DNA of 64,000 bases from JACOMS01 sp964352785 (GCA_964352785.1 CAYGTI010000009.1:46802-110801); one strand, 5' to 3'. Shown: positions 51,921-61,306, counted from the stretch's first letter. Program-made: numbers and translations. The notes: generated by a model from the letters alone, not told the origin.

Positions 51921-53267
51921 ATGATCGACACTCCAACTCAATCTTCACCGCATGCGGCCCCGCGTGTCTTATGCCGTGACTGCGGCTCGCCAGTGCTCAA
52001 TGAGTCTATGCCTAATGCCCAAATGTGCCCTAATTGCGGCACAAAGCGGCTTGTAAAGCACCCTGAATTATCCCGCCTGTCGATTGCCCATGTGGATTGC
52101 GACGCTTTTTATTGTTCTATCGAGAAACGGGATAACCCCGAATTGATCAACAAGCCCGTGATTGTGGGCGGCGGAACACGCGGCGTGGTGTCTGCGGCCT
52201 GTTACAATGCGCGGGTTTTTGGTGTTCATTCGGCCATGCCGATGTTCAAGGCTTTGAAAGCCTGCCCGCAAGCTGTCGTTATTCGCGGATCAATGGACAA
52301 GTATGTCTTTGAAGGCCGCCGCATTCGCGCAATGATGCAGGACTTGACCCCATTGGTCGAACCGCTGTCTATTGACGAAGCTTTCATTGATCTGACCGGG
52401 ACAGAGCGCTTGCATGGCCGCAGCCCTGCGCAAAGCCTGATCCGTTTGCAAAATGATATCCTCAAAGAGGTCGGCGTAACCGTGTCCGTCGGGCTGAGTT
52501 ATAATAAGTTCCTCGCAAAAACGGCGTCTGATCTGGATAAACCGTTCGGGTTTGCTGTGCTGGGACGAGAGGACGCTGAAGACTTTCTGGCGGATAAACC
52601 CGTTGATTTTATTTTTGGTGTCGGGCCTGCTTTTGCGCGCGCGCTGGGCAAAGCGGGTATTCACTCGGTTCGGGATGTGCGCAAGCGCAGCGATAGCGAG
52701 ATGATGAAGCGTTTCGGCGAGGCGGGATTGCGCCTCTCGCGCCTCTCGCGGGCCGAAGACTATCGCCGCGTTAATCCCGAGAGTGAGCGCAAGAGCGTCT
52801 CAACCGAGACGACTTTCAACTCTGATATATCCAATATCGAGGACTTGAAAGACCGTTTGTGGCTGACATGTGTAAAAACGGCGGACCGGGCTAAAGCCAT
52901 CGATATTGCGGGGCGGGTTGTCACACTAAAGCTCAAAACCCGGCACTTTGAGAGCCTGACACGGCGCAGAACCCTGCCGCAACCCGTACAATTGGCGGAC
53001 ACGATCTTTCACGCGCTGGAGCCGCTGCTTGAAGCGGAAGCCAATGGGCGTCAGTTTCGCCTTATCGGGGCGGGAATATCTGATTTAGCGCCGCCCGTGG
53101 GCGATAGTGGTGACCTCTTGGACCCGGCCGCCTACCGCCGGGGCATTGCAGAGAGGGCGTCAGACAAGGCAAGAGCTAAGTTTGGCAAAGATGCGATTAT
53201 TAAAGGCCGGGCTTTGCGGCCTAAAACCGGTAAGCTGCCCCCAAAACTGCCGCGCAAACCCACATAA
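51921..53267 (+). CDS. dinB: DNA polymerase IV with N-terminal zinc ribbon
   Basis: Error-prone Y-family polymerase for translesion synthesis. The 448-residue protein is longer than E. coli DinB because residues 1-50 form a Cys4 ribbon (CRDC...CPNC). The polymerase has metal Asp in AHVDCDAFYCSI, the Asp-Glu pair in LSIDEAFIDLTG, and YNKFLAKTASDLDKP. An SOS box is upstream, so LexA should repress it. Divergent from divK. A hairpin after its end serves the opposite porin gene. Confidence 0.94.
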   Translation: MIDTPTQSSPHAAPRVLCRDCGSPVLNESMPNAQMCPNCGTKRLVKHPELSRLSIAHVDCDAFYCSIEKRDNPELINKPVIVGGGTRGVVSAACYNARVFGVHSAMPMFKALKACPQAVVIRGSMDKYVFEGRRIRAMMQDLTPLVEPLSIDEAFIDLTGTERLHGRSPAQSLIRLQNDILKEVGVTVSVGLSYNKFLAKTASDLDKPFGFAVLGREDAEDFLADKPVDFIFGVGPAFARALGKAGIHSVRDVRKRSDSEMMKRFGEAGLRLSRLSRAEDYRRVNPESERKSVSTETTFNSDISNIEDLKDRLWLTCVKTADRAKAIDIAGRVVTLKLKTRHFESLTRRRTLPQPVQLADTIFHALEPLLEAEANGRQFRLIGAGISDLAPPVGDSGDLLDPAAYRRGIAERASDKARAKFGKDAIIKGRALRPKTGKLPPKLPRKPT

Positions 53268-53290
53268 AAAAGGGGCCACAGGGGCCCCTT
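53264..53290 (-). terminator. intrinsic terminator of the porin gene
   Basis: AAGGGGCC (53270-53277) pairs with GGCCCCTT (53283-53290) around a 5-nt loop. On the minus strand the stem is followed by a run of T, so it ends porin transcription; on the + strand no T-run follows. Confidence 0.75.
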
Positions 53291-53312
53291 GTATGACGTT
53301 AAAGTTTCAACC

Positions 53313-55046
53313 TTAAAAGCGGGCTTTGAATCCGATTTGCACGGCGTGGGCTGTGACATCATCATTGGAGACAAGCTGCGGCGCGACAAATGGGATGAAG
53401 CCTTTGTTGTACACATATTCTGCGCCGACTTCGAGATATGGGGAGATCGGGTATTCCAGCGAAAACGCGTGCTGTTGATTATTTTGCCATGTCGTGGGCT
53501 GGCCCATCAAACCTGTTCCGACAAAGTCATCCCCAATATTGCCCCAAGACCCTGTCGCAGCAATTGATAGGGGCTTGCCGTTGACCATAGGCTTGATGCG
53601 CGCTTGAGCCACCAATGTCGCAAGCTTTTCATCAAAATTAATGTTGTCGATATCGTTTGGTGACCCAAGCGGATCAATCAAATAGGCGGGATCGACAAAA
53701 CCGTTCGCATCCTGCGGAATGGCAGCACCCCAAGGTTTGAGGGTGGTCGTGTATTCAATCATGGCGTCAAAGAACTTGCTGTTATATTCGGCAAAACCGT
53801 TGACTGCGCTATTACGGTATTCAATCAGGTTAGCAGGGGCAGGGCCGTTCAAAATCCCTTGGAACGTGTGTGCAGTCCAGTTGTTGCGGTATATCGTGTC
53901 GTGAAGGTAGCCGCCGCCGAATGTAAAGGCATGTGCTTTGTTTTTACCAAAACGGAATTCTTTTTCCGCGTTAAAAGCATAGTTACCAATATTATTTTCT
54001 TCACCCGCATATGCTACACGAAGTTGGCGACCCGCAGAAAACGCGGAGGCTGAGACTTTCAAGCCGTATTTATAAAAACCCAGCTCTGCAACGGGTTGAT
54101 CGGAGTGCGCCAAGAAGTAATGCGCGCCTTCATTATGCGTGAACGCATTGTAGCTATCAAAATTACCAAAATCGATGGTTTTGCGGCCAAACGCAGCATA
54201 AATCGGCGCTTTTTCTAGATTACCAAAGACAACAAAAGCTTTGCGAAGTTGGAACTCGTCTTGATCCGGAGCATATTCGGTTTCTGAGTATTCAGGTTGC
54301 AAATAGACGGTTGTCCAGTCACCAAATGTGCTTGTGAAAGCGAGGGCTGCATTGTTAATCGCGAAAACACCAGCTTCACTATCCGTTGACGGAGAGAAGA
54401 AGGGGAAGCGGGATAATATTGGGAACGCGCCGGGTTGATCCGTGCGCTGATACATGAATCCACCTTTAAAACCGCCGCCAAGGTAGACAGAGTTGCTCTT
54501 GAGGACGCCGTTCGCCCGGTTGGCCAAAAGTATAAGAGATTTTCCAGTCAGGTTCTCTTGCCAGTCGAGCATGCGGTCTGTGTGCGCGGCGCTTGTGCGG
54601 ACAGTCACGCCCGCGACGTTGTAATTTGCGTTGGCGTCTTTGTAAAAGGCGTTGGCAGCAGAACGGCTATATTGTACGCCGCCCGGAGCCGACAAACCCC
54701 GAAGGCCAATGCCATTTGTCGATGTCGCAACATATGCGGGGGCCGGTTGTTGACCGTAATTATAGGTGTTTTGCGATGGCGCTGGGCGGTATTGAGGTTG
54801 CTCTTGGGCGTAACCCTGCTGCGGCGCTTGATATTGCGCCATTTGCTGTAGGCGCTGTGACTGCCAAGACGGCGCGCACGGATCGCAAGCATTGGAACCT
54901 GTGTAAACATAAGGCTGCTGCGTGGCTGCAAAACTGTTCGGGAAAGCTCCGCGAAGTTTTGTCATGTTGTGACCGGCAGCAACGGGTAGGGCGAGTATGC
55001 CGAGGCCTGTAGCCGCCAATAAAGAGAATTTAAATGTCTTGCTCAT
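53313..55046 (-). CDS. outer-membrane beta-barrel porin
   Basis: 577 residues from the ATG at 55046. Residues 1-23 are a signal peptide (ending PVAAG), then a Gln/Pro/Tyr-rich low-complexity linker with two Cys (NACDPCAPS), about 40-120. The rest is beta-strand pattern ending in GFKARF, a C-terminal Phe as in outer-membrane proteins. It resembles LbtU-like porins, but I am not sure of the subfamily or substrate. It follows the NtrC-type regulator on the same strand, with the two start/stop regions close together. Confidence 0.72.
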   Translation of the reverse strand: MSKTFKFSLLAATGLGILALPVAAGHNMTKLRGAFPNSFAATQQPYVYTGSNACDPCAPSWQSQRLQQMAQYQAPQQGYAQEQPQYRPAPSQNTYNYGQQPAPAYVATSTNGIGLRGLSAPGGVQYSRSAANAFYKDANANYNVAGVTVRTSAAHTDRMLDWQENLTGKSLILLANRANGVLKSNSVYLGGGFKGGFMYQRTDQPGAFPILSRFPFFSPSTDSEAGVFAINNAALAFTSTFGDWTTVYLQPEYSETEYAPDQDEFQLRKAFVVFGNLEKAPIYAAFGRKTIDFGNFDSYNAFTHNEGAHYFLAHSDQPVAELGFYKYGLKVSASAFSAGRQLRVAYAGEENNIGNYAFNAEKEFRFGKNKAHAFTFGGGYLHDTIYRNNWTAHTFQGILNGPAPANLIEYRNSAVNGFAEYNSKFFDAMIEYTTTLKPWGAAIPQDANGFVDPAYLIDPLGSPNDIDNINFDEKLATLVAQARIKPMVNGKPLSIAATGSWGNIGDDFVGTGLMGQPTTWQNNQQHAFSLEYPISPYLEVGAEYVYNKGFIPFVAPQLVSNDDVTAHAVQIGFKARF

Positions 55047-55059
55047 CGTAAGCCCCCAA

Positions 55060-56511
55060 TTAAGCTGAACGGACGTTCTCAACGTCCATTCCGTGTTCGC
55101 GTACCTTGCGGTAAAGCGTAGAGCGCCCGATGCCGAGGCGGCGGGCAATTTCGGACATGTGTCCACTGTAATTTTCTATGGCAAAATGAATGAGATCGCG
55201 CTCAATGTCTTCGAGTGTGCGGAGGTGTCCATCCGGGTCTAGAATATTGACAGCATTATCGCCGTTCATTGTCTCATTATCGCTTACAAGCGTCGTAAGC
55301 GGGTGTGTTGGAGCCGATTGCATGACCGGGGATAACCCGGAAATTTGCGGGAAATCATGCGGCTGTAATGTCGTGCCGTCGCTCAGGATCATGGCGCGAA
55401 AGACGGCGTTCTCTAATTGACGGACATTGCCCGGCCATTCAAAATTCTTGAGTACATCCAGTGTTGCTTTGGCTGCGCCGGACACGTTGAGGCGTTCCTG
55501 CGCGTTAAACCGTTTGATGAAATGTTCCAGTAACAGCGAGATATCCTCGCGGCGCTCCCGCAGGGCGGGGACTTGAATTGGAAATACATTCAGACGGTAA
55601 TAAAGGTCTTCGCGGAATGTATTGGCTTTCACAGCTTCGGCTAAATCACGATTGGTCGCTGAGACAATACGGACATCAACTTTGACTGGGCGTTTTGAAC
55701 CAATAGGGTCAACTTCGCCTTCTTGGAGGACGCGAAGGAGTTTGACTTGCATATCCAGAGGCAGTTCACCGACCTCATCAAGAAAGAGCGTGCCTGTGTT
55801 CGCCTCTTGGAACTTACCCAAATGCTTGGCGTTAGCGCCCGTAAAAGACCCTTTTTCATGGCCGAATAGGATGCTTTCCACGAGGTTTTCTGGAATAGCG
55901 CCGCAGTTAACTGTAATGAACGGGCGATCTGAGCGCTCGGACGCGCCTTGTATGGCGCGCGCCACGACTTCTTTACCTACGCCGGACTCGCCTGTGATCA
56001 AAATAGGGATATTGGCTTTCGCGCCGCGCTCACCCATAGCCACAACCGAGCGCATAGACGGGGCATTCCCGACAAGATCTTCGAAACGTAAGCCGCCCGT
56101 GGATGTTTTCTTAAGGCGCGTCACTTCGCCGACAAGATTGTTAATCTCAAGCGCGTTGCGCAGCGAGACGATAATGCGTTCCGGACTGGCGGGTTTCACG
56201 ATGAAATCACGCGCGCCGCCTTGCATGGCTTCGACAACCGTATCAATACTGCCGCGTCCCGTCAGGACAATGACAGGGAGCTCGGGGCGTTTGGTGTTAA
56301 GGTCAGATAAAACCTCCATGCCGCTAACGCCGGGCATGACTAAATCAAGAAGAACCAAATGAATTTTATGACCATCGGCGGCGTGAATCATATCCAGTGC
56401 ACGGTCACCGCTATCGGCCATTAATGTTGAAAAGCCATTTTTCTCGACAACAACCTGCATTAGGCGCCGCTGAGTCGGATCGTCATCGACGATAAGAACT
56501 GTTTTACCCAT
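55060..56511 (-). CDS. NtrC-family sigma-54-dependent response regulator
   Basis: Activates sigma-54 promoters when phosphorylated. The 483-residue protein has a receiver domain (VLIVDDDPTQRRL, phospho-Asp in LVLLDLVMPG), an AAA+ domain (Walker A GESGVGKE, Walker B-type LFLDEVGELP) and a Fis-type helix-turn-helix (MSEIARRLGIGRSTLYRKVREHG). The sigma-54 contact loop reads GSFTGA instead of GAFTGA. No histidine kinase is adjacent. Caulobacter TacA has this build; orthology is not certain. It ends 14 nt before the porin start. Confidence 0.9.
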   Translation of the reverse strand: MGKTVLIVDDDPTQRRLMQVVVEKNGFSTLMADSGDRALDMIHAADGHKIHLVLLDLVMPGVSGMEVLSDLNTKRPELPVIVLTGRGSIDTVVEAMQGGARDFIVKPASPERIIVSLRNALEINNLVGEVTRLKKTSTGGLRFEDLVGNAPSMRSVVAMGERGAKANIPILITGESGVGKEVVARAIQGASERSDRPFITVNCGAIPENLVESILFGHEKGSFTGANAKHLGKFQEANTGTLFLDEVGELPLDMQVKLLRVLQEGEVDPIGSKRPVKVDVRIVSATNRDLAEAVKANTFREDLYYRLNVFPIQVPALRERREDISLLLEHFIKRFNAQERLNVSGAAKATLDVLKNFEWPGNVRQLENAVFRAMILSDGTTLQPHDFPQISGLSPVMQSAPTHPLTTLVSDNETMNGDNAVNILDPDGHLRTLEDIERDLIHFAIENYSGHMSEIARRLGIGRSTLYRKVREHGMDVENVRSA

Positions 56512-56719
56512 TAATTTTCACCACGTTATGGGCAATTCTACCCGTTTAAGTCGGGTATTCCCGATCACCTATGCGTTGCAATATGGGACACAGGTGTAAA
56601 AATGCCCTTAATGTCGTGTAACTTTCGGAAAATGGGTTTTATGACCCATGAATACTTGATGACGGGCTAACCCTCGTGTTAACTCAGCACTCTATAATTC
56701 ATAGCTTGAGGAAGATATA

Positions 56720-57019
56720 ATGGCGGCTGAACACTCTGATTACTCACACGGCACAATGCCGGTACAGGCACAACGCGGTACTTTTAGCGGCTTCATGGCT
56801 GTAACGATTTACGGCGGCGCGTTTTTAGTCGTGACTCTTCTGTTCCCAACTCTGGTGTTCGGCGTTAATTTGGGGTGGTTCCCAGCTTTGGCGGCAACGC
56901 TTGTTGTCGGGATCGTTATCGGCTTGGCGTTGAAGCTCAAAGGCGCTTGGTATGCGACACTTATTGGGTTGGCTATTGTTTCAGCCATCTTGTGTGCCTT
57001 GTTCTCTGCACTGACCTAA
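56720..57019 (+). CDS. aa3-type cytochrome oxidase subunit IV-like protein
   Basis: 99 residues. The first ~45 match the small alphaproteobacterial CoxIV-like domain: EHSDYSHGTMPVQAQRGTF then GFMAVTIYGGAFLVVTLLF, one helix. Here two further helices follow (about 53-70 and 76-95), making a longer product than the usual single-helix form. A TATAAT-type -10 (56691-56696) precedes the gene. It lies 38 nt upstream of pntAA on the same strand; a link between oxidase and transhydrogenase is only suggested by position. Confidence 0.72.
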   Translation: MAAEHSDYSHGTMPVQAQRGTFSGFMAVTIYGGAFLVVTLLFPTLVFGVNLGWFPALAATLVVGIVIGLALKLKGAWYATLIGLAIVSAILCALFSALT

Positions 57020-57057
57020 GTGTCCAAAGACCCTAAGCCCACCCAAAGGAACTCACC

Positions 57058-58185
57058 TTGAAAATCACTGTACTCAAAGATGCGGGCGGCGATGAAGCCC
57101 GCGTAGCGGCCACGCCGGACACGGTTAAGGCATATGTTAATGCAGGTCACACCGTCTCTGTCGTTAAAGGCGCGGGCGCTGCGGCGGACTTCCCTGACGC
57201 GGCCTACAAAGACGCTGGCGCGAGCTTGTCTGCGAGTAATGCAGCGGCCGTCAAAGGCGCTGATCTCGTGCTTTCCGTGAATGGCGGGGATGCAGAGCTT
57301 GTTGCCAAAATGAAAAAGGACGCGGGTATTACGGGCCTTATGAATCCAACGGATAATCCAGACTACGCCAAAGCCTGCGCTAGCGCAGGCGTTACAGCGT
57401 TTGCGCTGGAATATATTCCGCGTATCTCGCGTGCCCAAAGCATGGATGTGCTTTCATCACAATCCAACCTGTCTGGTTACCGCTCTGTCGTTGAGGCCGG
57501 AGGCGTTTACGGCCGCGCGTTTCCAATGATGATGACGGCGGCAGGAACAATCGCTCCGGCCAAAGTGTTTGTCATGGGCGTCGGCGTTGCCGGCCTGCAA
57601 GCCATTGCCACTGCGCGGCGCTTGGGGGCTGTAACAACGGCGACGGATGTGCGTCCTGCGACGAAGGAACAAGTCGCCTCGTTGGGCGCTAAATTTATTG
57701 CAGTTGAAAACGAAGAATTTAAAGCGGCGGAAACGGCGGGCGGTTACGCCAAGCAAATGTCGCCTGAATATCAGGCGCTCCAAGCCGAGTTGACAGCCTC
57801 TCATATCGCCAAGCAGGATATCGTTGTGACAACGGCTCTCATCCCCGGACGCGCTGCGCCAATCCTTGTGACTAAAGCTATGCTCGGTACAATGAAACCG
57901 GGGTCTGTTTTAATTGACCTTGCCGTAGAGCGAGGCGGAAACGTTGAGGGCGCGAAGCCCGGAAAAATCGTTACCACCAAAAACGGTGTAAAAATTGTCG
58001 GACATCTCAATTGGCCATCACGGATGGCGTCCGATGCGTCAAATATGTTCGCGCGTAATCTTAAAAACTTTATGCCTTTGGTCACAGCCGAAGACGGGTC
58101 TTACGCGCCGGATTGGGACGATGAAATTATTCAAGGATGCGCGCTCACACGCGGCGGTGATGTCGTCCATGAGCGGCTAAAGTAG
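57058..58185 (+). CDS. pntAA: NAD(P) transhydrogenase subunit alpha part 1
   Basis: NAD(H)-binding domain I of the proton-pumping transhydrogenase. It starts with TTG at 57058 behind AAAGGA, giving 375 residues. The Rossmann fold includes VFVMGVGVAGLQAIATARRLGA near 172-193, with the RVAATP N-terminal motif. In alphaproteobacteria the alpha chain is split as seen here. The three genes pntAA-pntAB-pntB are spaced 8-15 nt and form one complex in the inner membrane supplying NADPH. Confidence 0.95.
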   Translation: MKITVLKDAGGDEARVAATPDTVKAYVNAGHTVSVVKGAGAAADFPDAAYKDAGASLSASNAAAVKGADLVLSVNGGDAELVAKMKKDAGITGLMNPTDNPDYAKACASAGVTAFALEYIPRISRAQSMDVLSSQSNLSGYRSVVEAGGVYGRAFPMMMTAAGTIAPAKVFVMGVGVAGLQAIATARRLGAVTTATDVRPATKEQVASLGAKFIAVENEEFKAAETAGGYAKQMSPEYQALQAELTASHIAKQDIVVTTALIPGRAAPILVTKAMLGTMKPGSVLIDLAVERGGNVEGAKPGKIVTTKNGVKIVGHLNWPSRMASDASNMFARNLKNFMPLVTAEDGSYAPDWDDEIIQGCALTRGGDVVHERLK

Positions 58186-58200
58186 AACGGGGAAACGACT

Positions 58201-58530
58201 ATGACTGCAATGTTGATTATGGCAGGCGGAGCCGCCGTTAGCCCTTTTGTTTTCCAGTTCACAATTTTCGTTCTAGCGATTTTTGTCGGCTACTATGTGG
58301 TTTGGTCGGTCACGCCAGCGCTTCATACGCCTTTAATGGCGGTCACAAACGCGATTTCTTCCGTGATTATTGTCGGGGCGCTTGTGGCTGTTGCGGCCGG
58401 CGCGCATGGCGGTTCTTCGATTTCAACATGGACCGGAACGCTGGCTGTCGCTTTGTGCGCGGTGAATATTTTCGGCGGATTTTTGGTCACGCAGCGCATG
58501 CTCGCCATGTATAAGAAAAAGGCGAAGTAG
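58201..58530 (+). CDS. pntAB: NAD(P) transhydrogenase subunit alpha part 2
   Basis: 109-residue membrane subunit with three to four hydrophobic helices (about 10-32, 40-58, 62-80, 85-105), including WSVTPALHTPLMAVTNAISSV, the conserved signature of this domain. It forms part of the proton channel with PntB. Start follows pntAA by 15 nt. Confidence 0.94.
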   Translation: MTAMLIMAGGAAVSPFVFQFTIFVLAIFVGYYVVWSVTPALHTPLMAVTNAISSVIIVGALVAVAAGAHGGSSISTWTGTLAVALCAVNIFGGFLVTQRMLAMYKKKAK

Positions 58531-58538
58531 AGGCTATC

Positions 58539-59945
58539 ATGACATTATCAGCTGACCTAGCGGCGGTTCTTTATACTGTATCCGCTGTCCTCTTTATTTT
58601 AGCTCTTCGCGGTCTTTCATCGCCTGAAACTTCCCGCCGGGGGAATTTTTACGGCATGATTGGTATTGCAATTGCGGTGGTCACGACTTTGCTCGTTGCG
58701 GGTTTAGGGCAGCAAGCCATTATCATGACCGCTGGCGGTCTTGTCGTTGGCGGCGTCGTCGGTGCTTTGATTGCCAAAAAAATCCCGATGACAGACATGC
58801 CGCAATTGATTGCCGCATTTCACTCACTCGTGGGTATGGCGGCTGTGCTTGTGGCTGTCGCCGCGTTTTTCTCGCCCGAAAGCTTTGGTATTATGACTGA
58901 AGCGGGCATTAAGCCCTTTAGCCTCTTGGAATTGTCACTGGGTGCAGCGATTGGCGCCATTACGTTCTCCGGTTCAGTCATTGCGTTCGCAAAGCTTAAC
59001 GGCAATATGTCCGGCGCGCCGATCATGTTGCCCGGAAGGCATTTCATCAACCTGGCCTTGGCTTTGGGGGCTGCCGCGTTGGTCGGCATGTTGATGAAGT
59101 CCGGCGGCGCGAACCCAAATCTTTTCTGGATTTTGATTGGCGTGACGTTCTTGCTGGGATTCCTGCTGATTATTCCCATCGGCGGCGCGGATATGCCTGT
59201 CGTTATTTCGATGCTCAACTCTTATTCAGGCTGGGCTGCGGCGGCCTTGGGCTTCACGCTTGGAAATATGGCGCTTATTATTACAGGCGCGCTTGTTGGC
59301 TCGTCAGGCGCTATCCTCTCTTATATCATGTGCAAAGCTATGAACCGCGGATTTATCTCTGTTATCCTCGGGGGATTTGGCGCGGCTGACGCAGGAGCCG
59401 CAGCCGGATCGAAAGAACAACGACCTGTCAAACGCGGCTCGGCAGAGGATGCGGCGTTCATCATGAAAAACGCTTCTAAAGTCATTATCGTTCCGGGCTA
59501 TGGTCTTGCTGTGGCGCAGGCCCAGCATGCAATCCGCGAAATGGCGGATAAGCTCAAAGAAGAGGGAGTAGACGTTGTCTATGCGATCCACCCTGTGGCC
59601 GGACGGATGCCGGGGCATATGAACGTCTTACTTGCTGAAGCTAACGTGCCTTACGACGAAGTCTTCGAGCTTGAAGACATCAATTCGGAATTTTCCAATG
59701 CGGATGTTGCTTTTGTTATCGGCGCGAACGACGTGACAAACCCGGCCGCTAAAACGGATCCGCAAAGCCCGATTTTCGGTATGCCGATCCTTGATGTTGA
59801 CAAATCTGCCACCGTGCTTGTTGTGAAGCGGTCTTTGTCGCCCGGCTATGCGGGCATTGATAATGATTTATTTTATGAAGACAAGACGATGATGCTGCTC
59901 GCCGATGCCAAGAAAATGGTCGAGGATATCATCAAGGCTTTGTAG
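58539..59945 (+). CDS. pntB: NAD(P) transhydrogenase subunit beta
   Basis: 468 residues. The N-terminal ~270 hold about nine membrane helices with the proton path, and the C-terminal ~190 form the soluble NADP(H)-binding domain III, with VIIVPGYGLAVAQAQHA and YAIHPVAGRMPGHMNVLLAEA. It completes the complex with PntAA and PntAB. It lies 8 nt after pntAB. Confidence 0.96.
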   Translation: MTLSADLAAVLYTVSAVLFILALRGLSSPETSRRGNFYGMIGIAIAVVTTLLVAGLGQQAIIMTAGGLVVGGVVGALIAKKIPMTDMPQLIAAFHSLVGMAAVLVAVAAFFSPESFGIMTEAGIKPFSLLELSLGAAIGAITFSGSVIAFAKLNGNMSGAPIMLPGRHFINLALALGAAALVGMLMKSGGANPNLFWILIGVTFLLGFLLIIPIGGADMPVVISMLNSYSGWAAAALGFTLGNMALIITGALVGSSGAILSYIMCKAMNRGFISVILGGFGAADAGAAAGSKEQRPVKRGSAEDAAFIMKNASKVIIVPGYGLAVAQAQHAIREMADKLKEEGVDVVYAIHPVAGRMPGHMNVLLAEANVPYDEVFELEDINSEFSNADVAFVIGANDVTNPAAKTDPQSPIFGMPILDVDKSATVLVVKRSLSPGYAGIDNDLFYEDKTMMLLADAKKMVEDIIKAL

Positions 59946-59975
59946 GGTGATGGGGTTCGCGGGCGTCCCGGCTTT

Positions 59976-60788
59976 ATGAAGCGGTTTGTTTTTATCGGGC
60001 TTGCCAGTATGGCTGTTATTTACCTGATACCGCTTGCGCTTGTGTTCTTTCTTCAACGCAGCTTGATGTATTTCCCGCCTGAAAACTATTTTCCGCCTCA
60101 AACTATGCAGCTTGAAGCGCAGGAGATAGCCCTTACGAGTGCTGGAGGTGATCAGGTTTTAGGGTGGTGGATGCCGCCAAAAGACAGTGCGCAACCTGTG
60201 ATCATGTTCTTTCACGGAAACGGGTCCGCAGTTTACTCTAACTATGATATTTACCGTGATCTGCAAAGCCAAGGCTACGGCGTGTTTGCGGCGGGATATG
60301 CAGGATATCCGGGCAGTGGCGGAAAACCCTCACAGAAGGCCATTCTAAGCGGCGTTGAAGCGCAATATGACTGGATCAGGGATGCCGGCATCGCGCCTGA
60401 GCGTATTAGCTTCTTTGGGACATCGCTTGGAACGGGGATTGCCGTCCAACTTGCACTTAGCCGCCGCCCTGCGCGGCTTATTTTGGAAGCTCCGTTCAAC
60501 TCCACGTTGGATATTGGACGGCTATCTATGCCCGTATTTCCTGTGAGCCTATTGATGAAAGACACGTACCGATCTGATTTGGCACTCAGCCACATGGACA
60601 TGCCATTAATCTGGATGCACGGGACGAAAGATGATGTGATTCCGCTGGATCAAGGCCAAAAGCTATACGAGGCGTATATGGGGCCGAAGTCACATTTGAT
60701 CATTGAGGGTGGAGAGCATACAAACCTCTGGATGTTGGGCGGCAGGGATTTTGTTTTATCCGCTATGCGCGGTAACGATAATAATTAG
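59976..60788 (+). CDS. alpha/beta hydrolase with N-terminal anchor
   Basis: 270-residue serine hydrolase of the BEM46/ABHD13-like group. Residues 1-25 are a membrane anchor (FIGLASMAVIYLIPLALVFF). Oxyanion text FFHGNGSAVYSN, nucleophile Ser in FFGTSLGTG (GxSxG), Asp in HGTKDDVIPLDQG and His in EGGEHTNLW. Substrate unknown. It follows pntB by about 30 nt and converges with soxR, overlapping it by 4 nt. Confidence 0.85.
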   Translation: MKRFVFIGLASMAVIYLIPLALVFFLQRSLMYFPPENYFPPQTMQLEAQEIALTSAGGDQVLGWWMPPKDSAQPVIMFFHGNGSAVYSNYDIYRDLQSQGYGVFAAGYAGYPGSGGKPSQKAILSGVEAQYDWIRDAGIAPERISFFGTSLGTGIAVQLALSRRPARLILEAPFNSTLDIGRLSMPVFPVSLLMKDTYRSDLALSHMDMPLIWMHGTKDDVIPLDQGQKLYEAYMGPKSHLIIEGGEHTNLWMLGGRDFVLSAMRGNDNN

Positions 60789-61255
60789 CAAATTGTATCA
60801 ATGTCGGGCGTATCTCCGAGCAGGTAGCGCGGGCCAGCCCCTTTGGTAAAAGCCGTGTCGTCCGCATTATATAGGGCGCAGGCTTTCAACGACAAACACC
60901 CACAACCAATGCAAGATGAAAGCTTGTTCTTTAAAAGCTCTAACTTGTGTATGCGCTCATCAATATCGCGGCTAAAGTTGCGGCCAATCTTATCCCAATC
61001 CGTTTTCGTTGGTGTACGGTTGTCCGGCAATTGGTTCAAAACATCAGTGATCTGCTGCAGTGAGAACCCCAATCTTTGAGCGATCACAATAAATGAAACC
61101 CGCCTGATATCCGAGGCTTCGAAAACACGCTGCCCGCTGGCATTACGGCTCGAGTGCACAAGGCCTTTTTGCTCATAAAACCGCAAAGCAGAGACAGCGA
61201 CGCCCGTTCTTTCGGCAACTTTTCCGATCAGAAATCCTTTTTTTAACGATTTCAT
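60785..61255 (-). CDS. soxR: SoxR redox-sensing regulator
   Basis: MerR-family sensor of redox-cycling drugs. I start at the ATG at 61255 (MKSLKKGFLIGKVAERTGV), giving 156 residues. The helix-turn-helix is FLIGKVAERTGVAVSALRFYE, and the [2Fe-2S] site is C-IGC-GC-LSLKAC (CxxCxC with the fourth Cys 5 residues on), diagnostic for SoxR. A near-perfect sox box lies in the divergent intergenic region. In many non-enteric bacteria SoxR acts directly on its target genes, here probably the glyoxalase-fold gene. Confidence 0.95.
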   Translation of the reverse strand: MKSLKKGFLIGKVAERTGVAVSALRFYEQKGLVHSSRNASGQRVFEASDIRRVSFIVIAQRLGFSLQQITDVLNQLPDNRTPTKTDWDKIGRNFSRDIDERIHKLELLKNKLSSCIGCGCLSLKACALYNADDTAFTKGAGPRYLLGDTPDIDTIC

Positions 61256-61275
61256 AAATTTTCTCCAAAAATACC

Positions 61276-61306
61276 TTGACCTCAACTTAACTTGAGGTCG
61301 TAGCGT
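61276..61306 (+). promoter_or_regulatory. SoxR-controlled promoter with sox box
   Basis: CCTCAACTTAACTTGAGG at 61280-61297 differs in one base from the E. coli soxS operator core CCTCAAGTTAACTTGAGG; flanking GA/TC extends the symmetry to 61278-61299. It lies between TTGACC (61276-61281) and TAGCGT (61301-61306), giving a 19-nt spacer, the long spacing typical for MerR-family activated promoters, directed at the divergent gene. Confidence 0.85.

Noticed and set aside
56640..56700. CtrA box (TTAA-N7-TTAA) upstream of the CoxIV-like gene
   Set aside because: The nearest pattern has an 8-nt spacer and an imperfect first half, so it does not meet the consensus.
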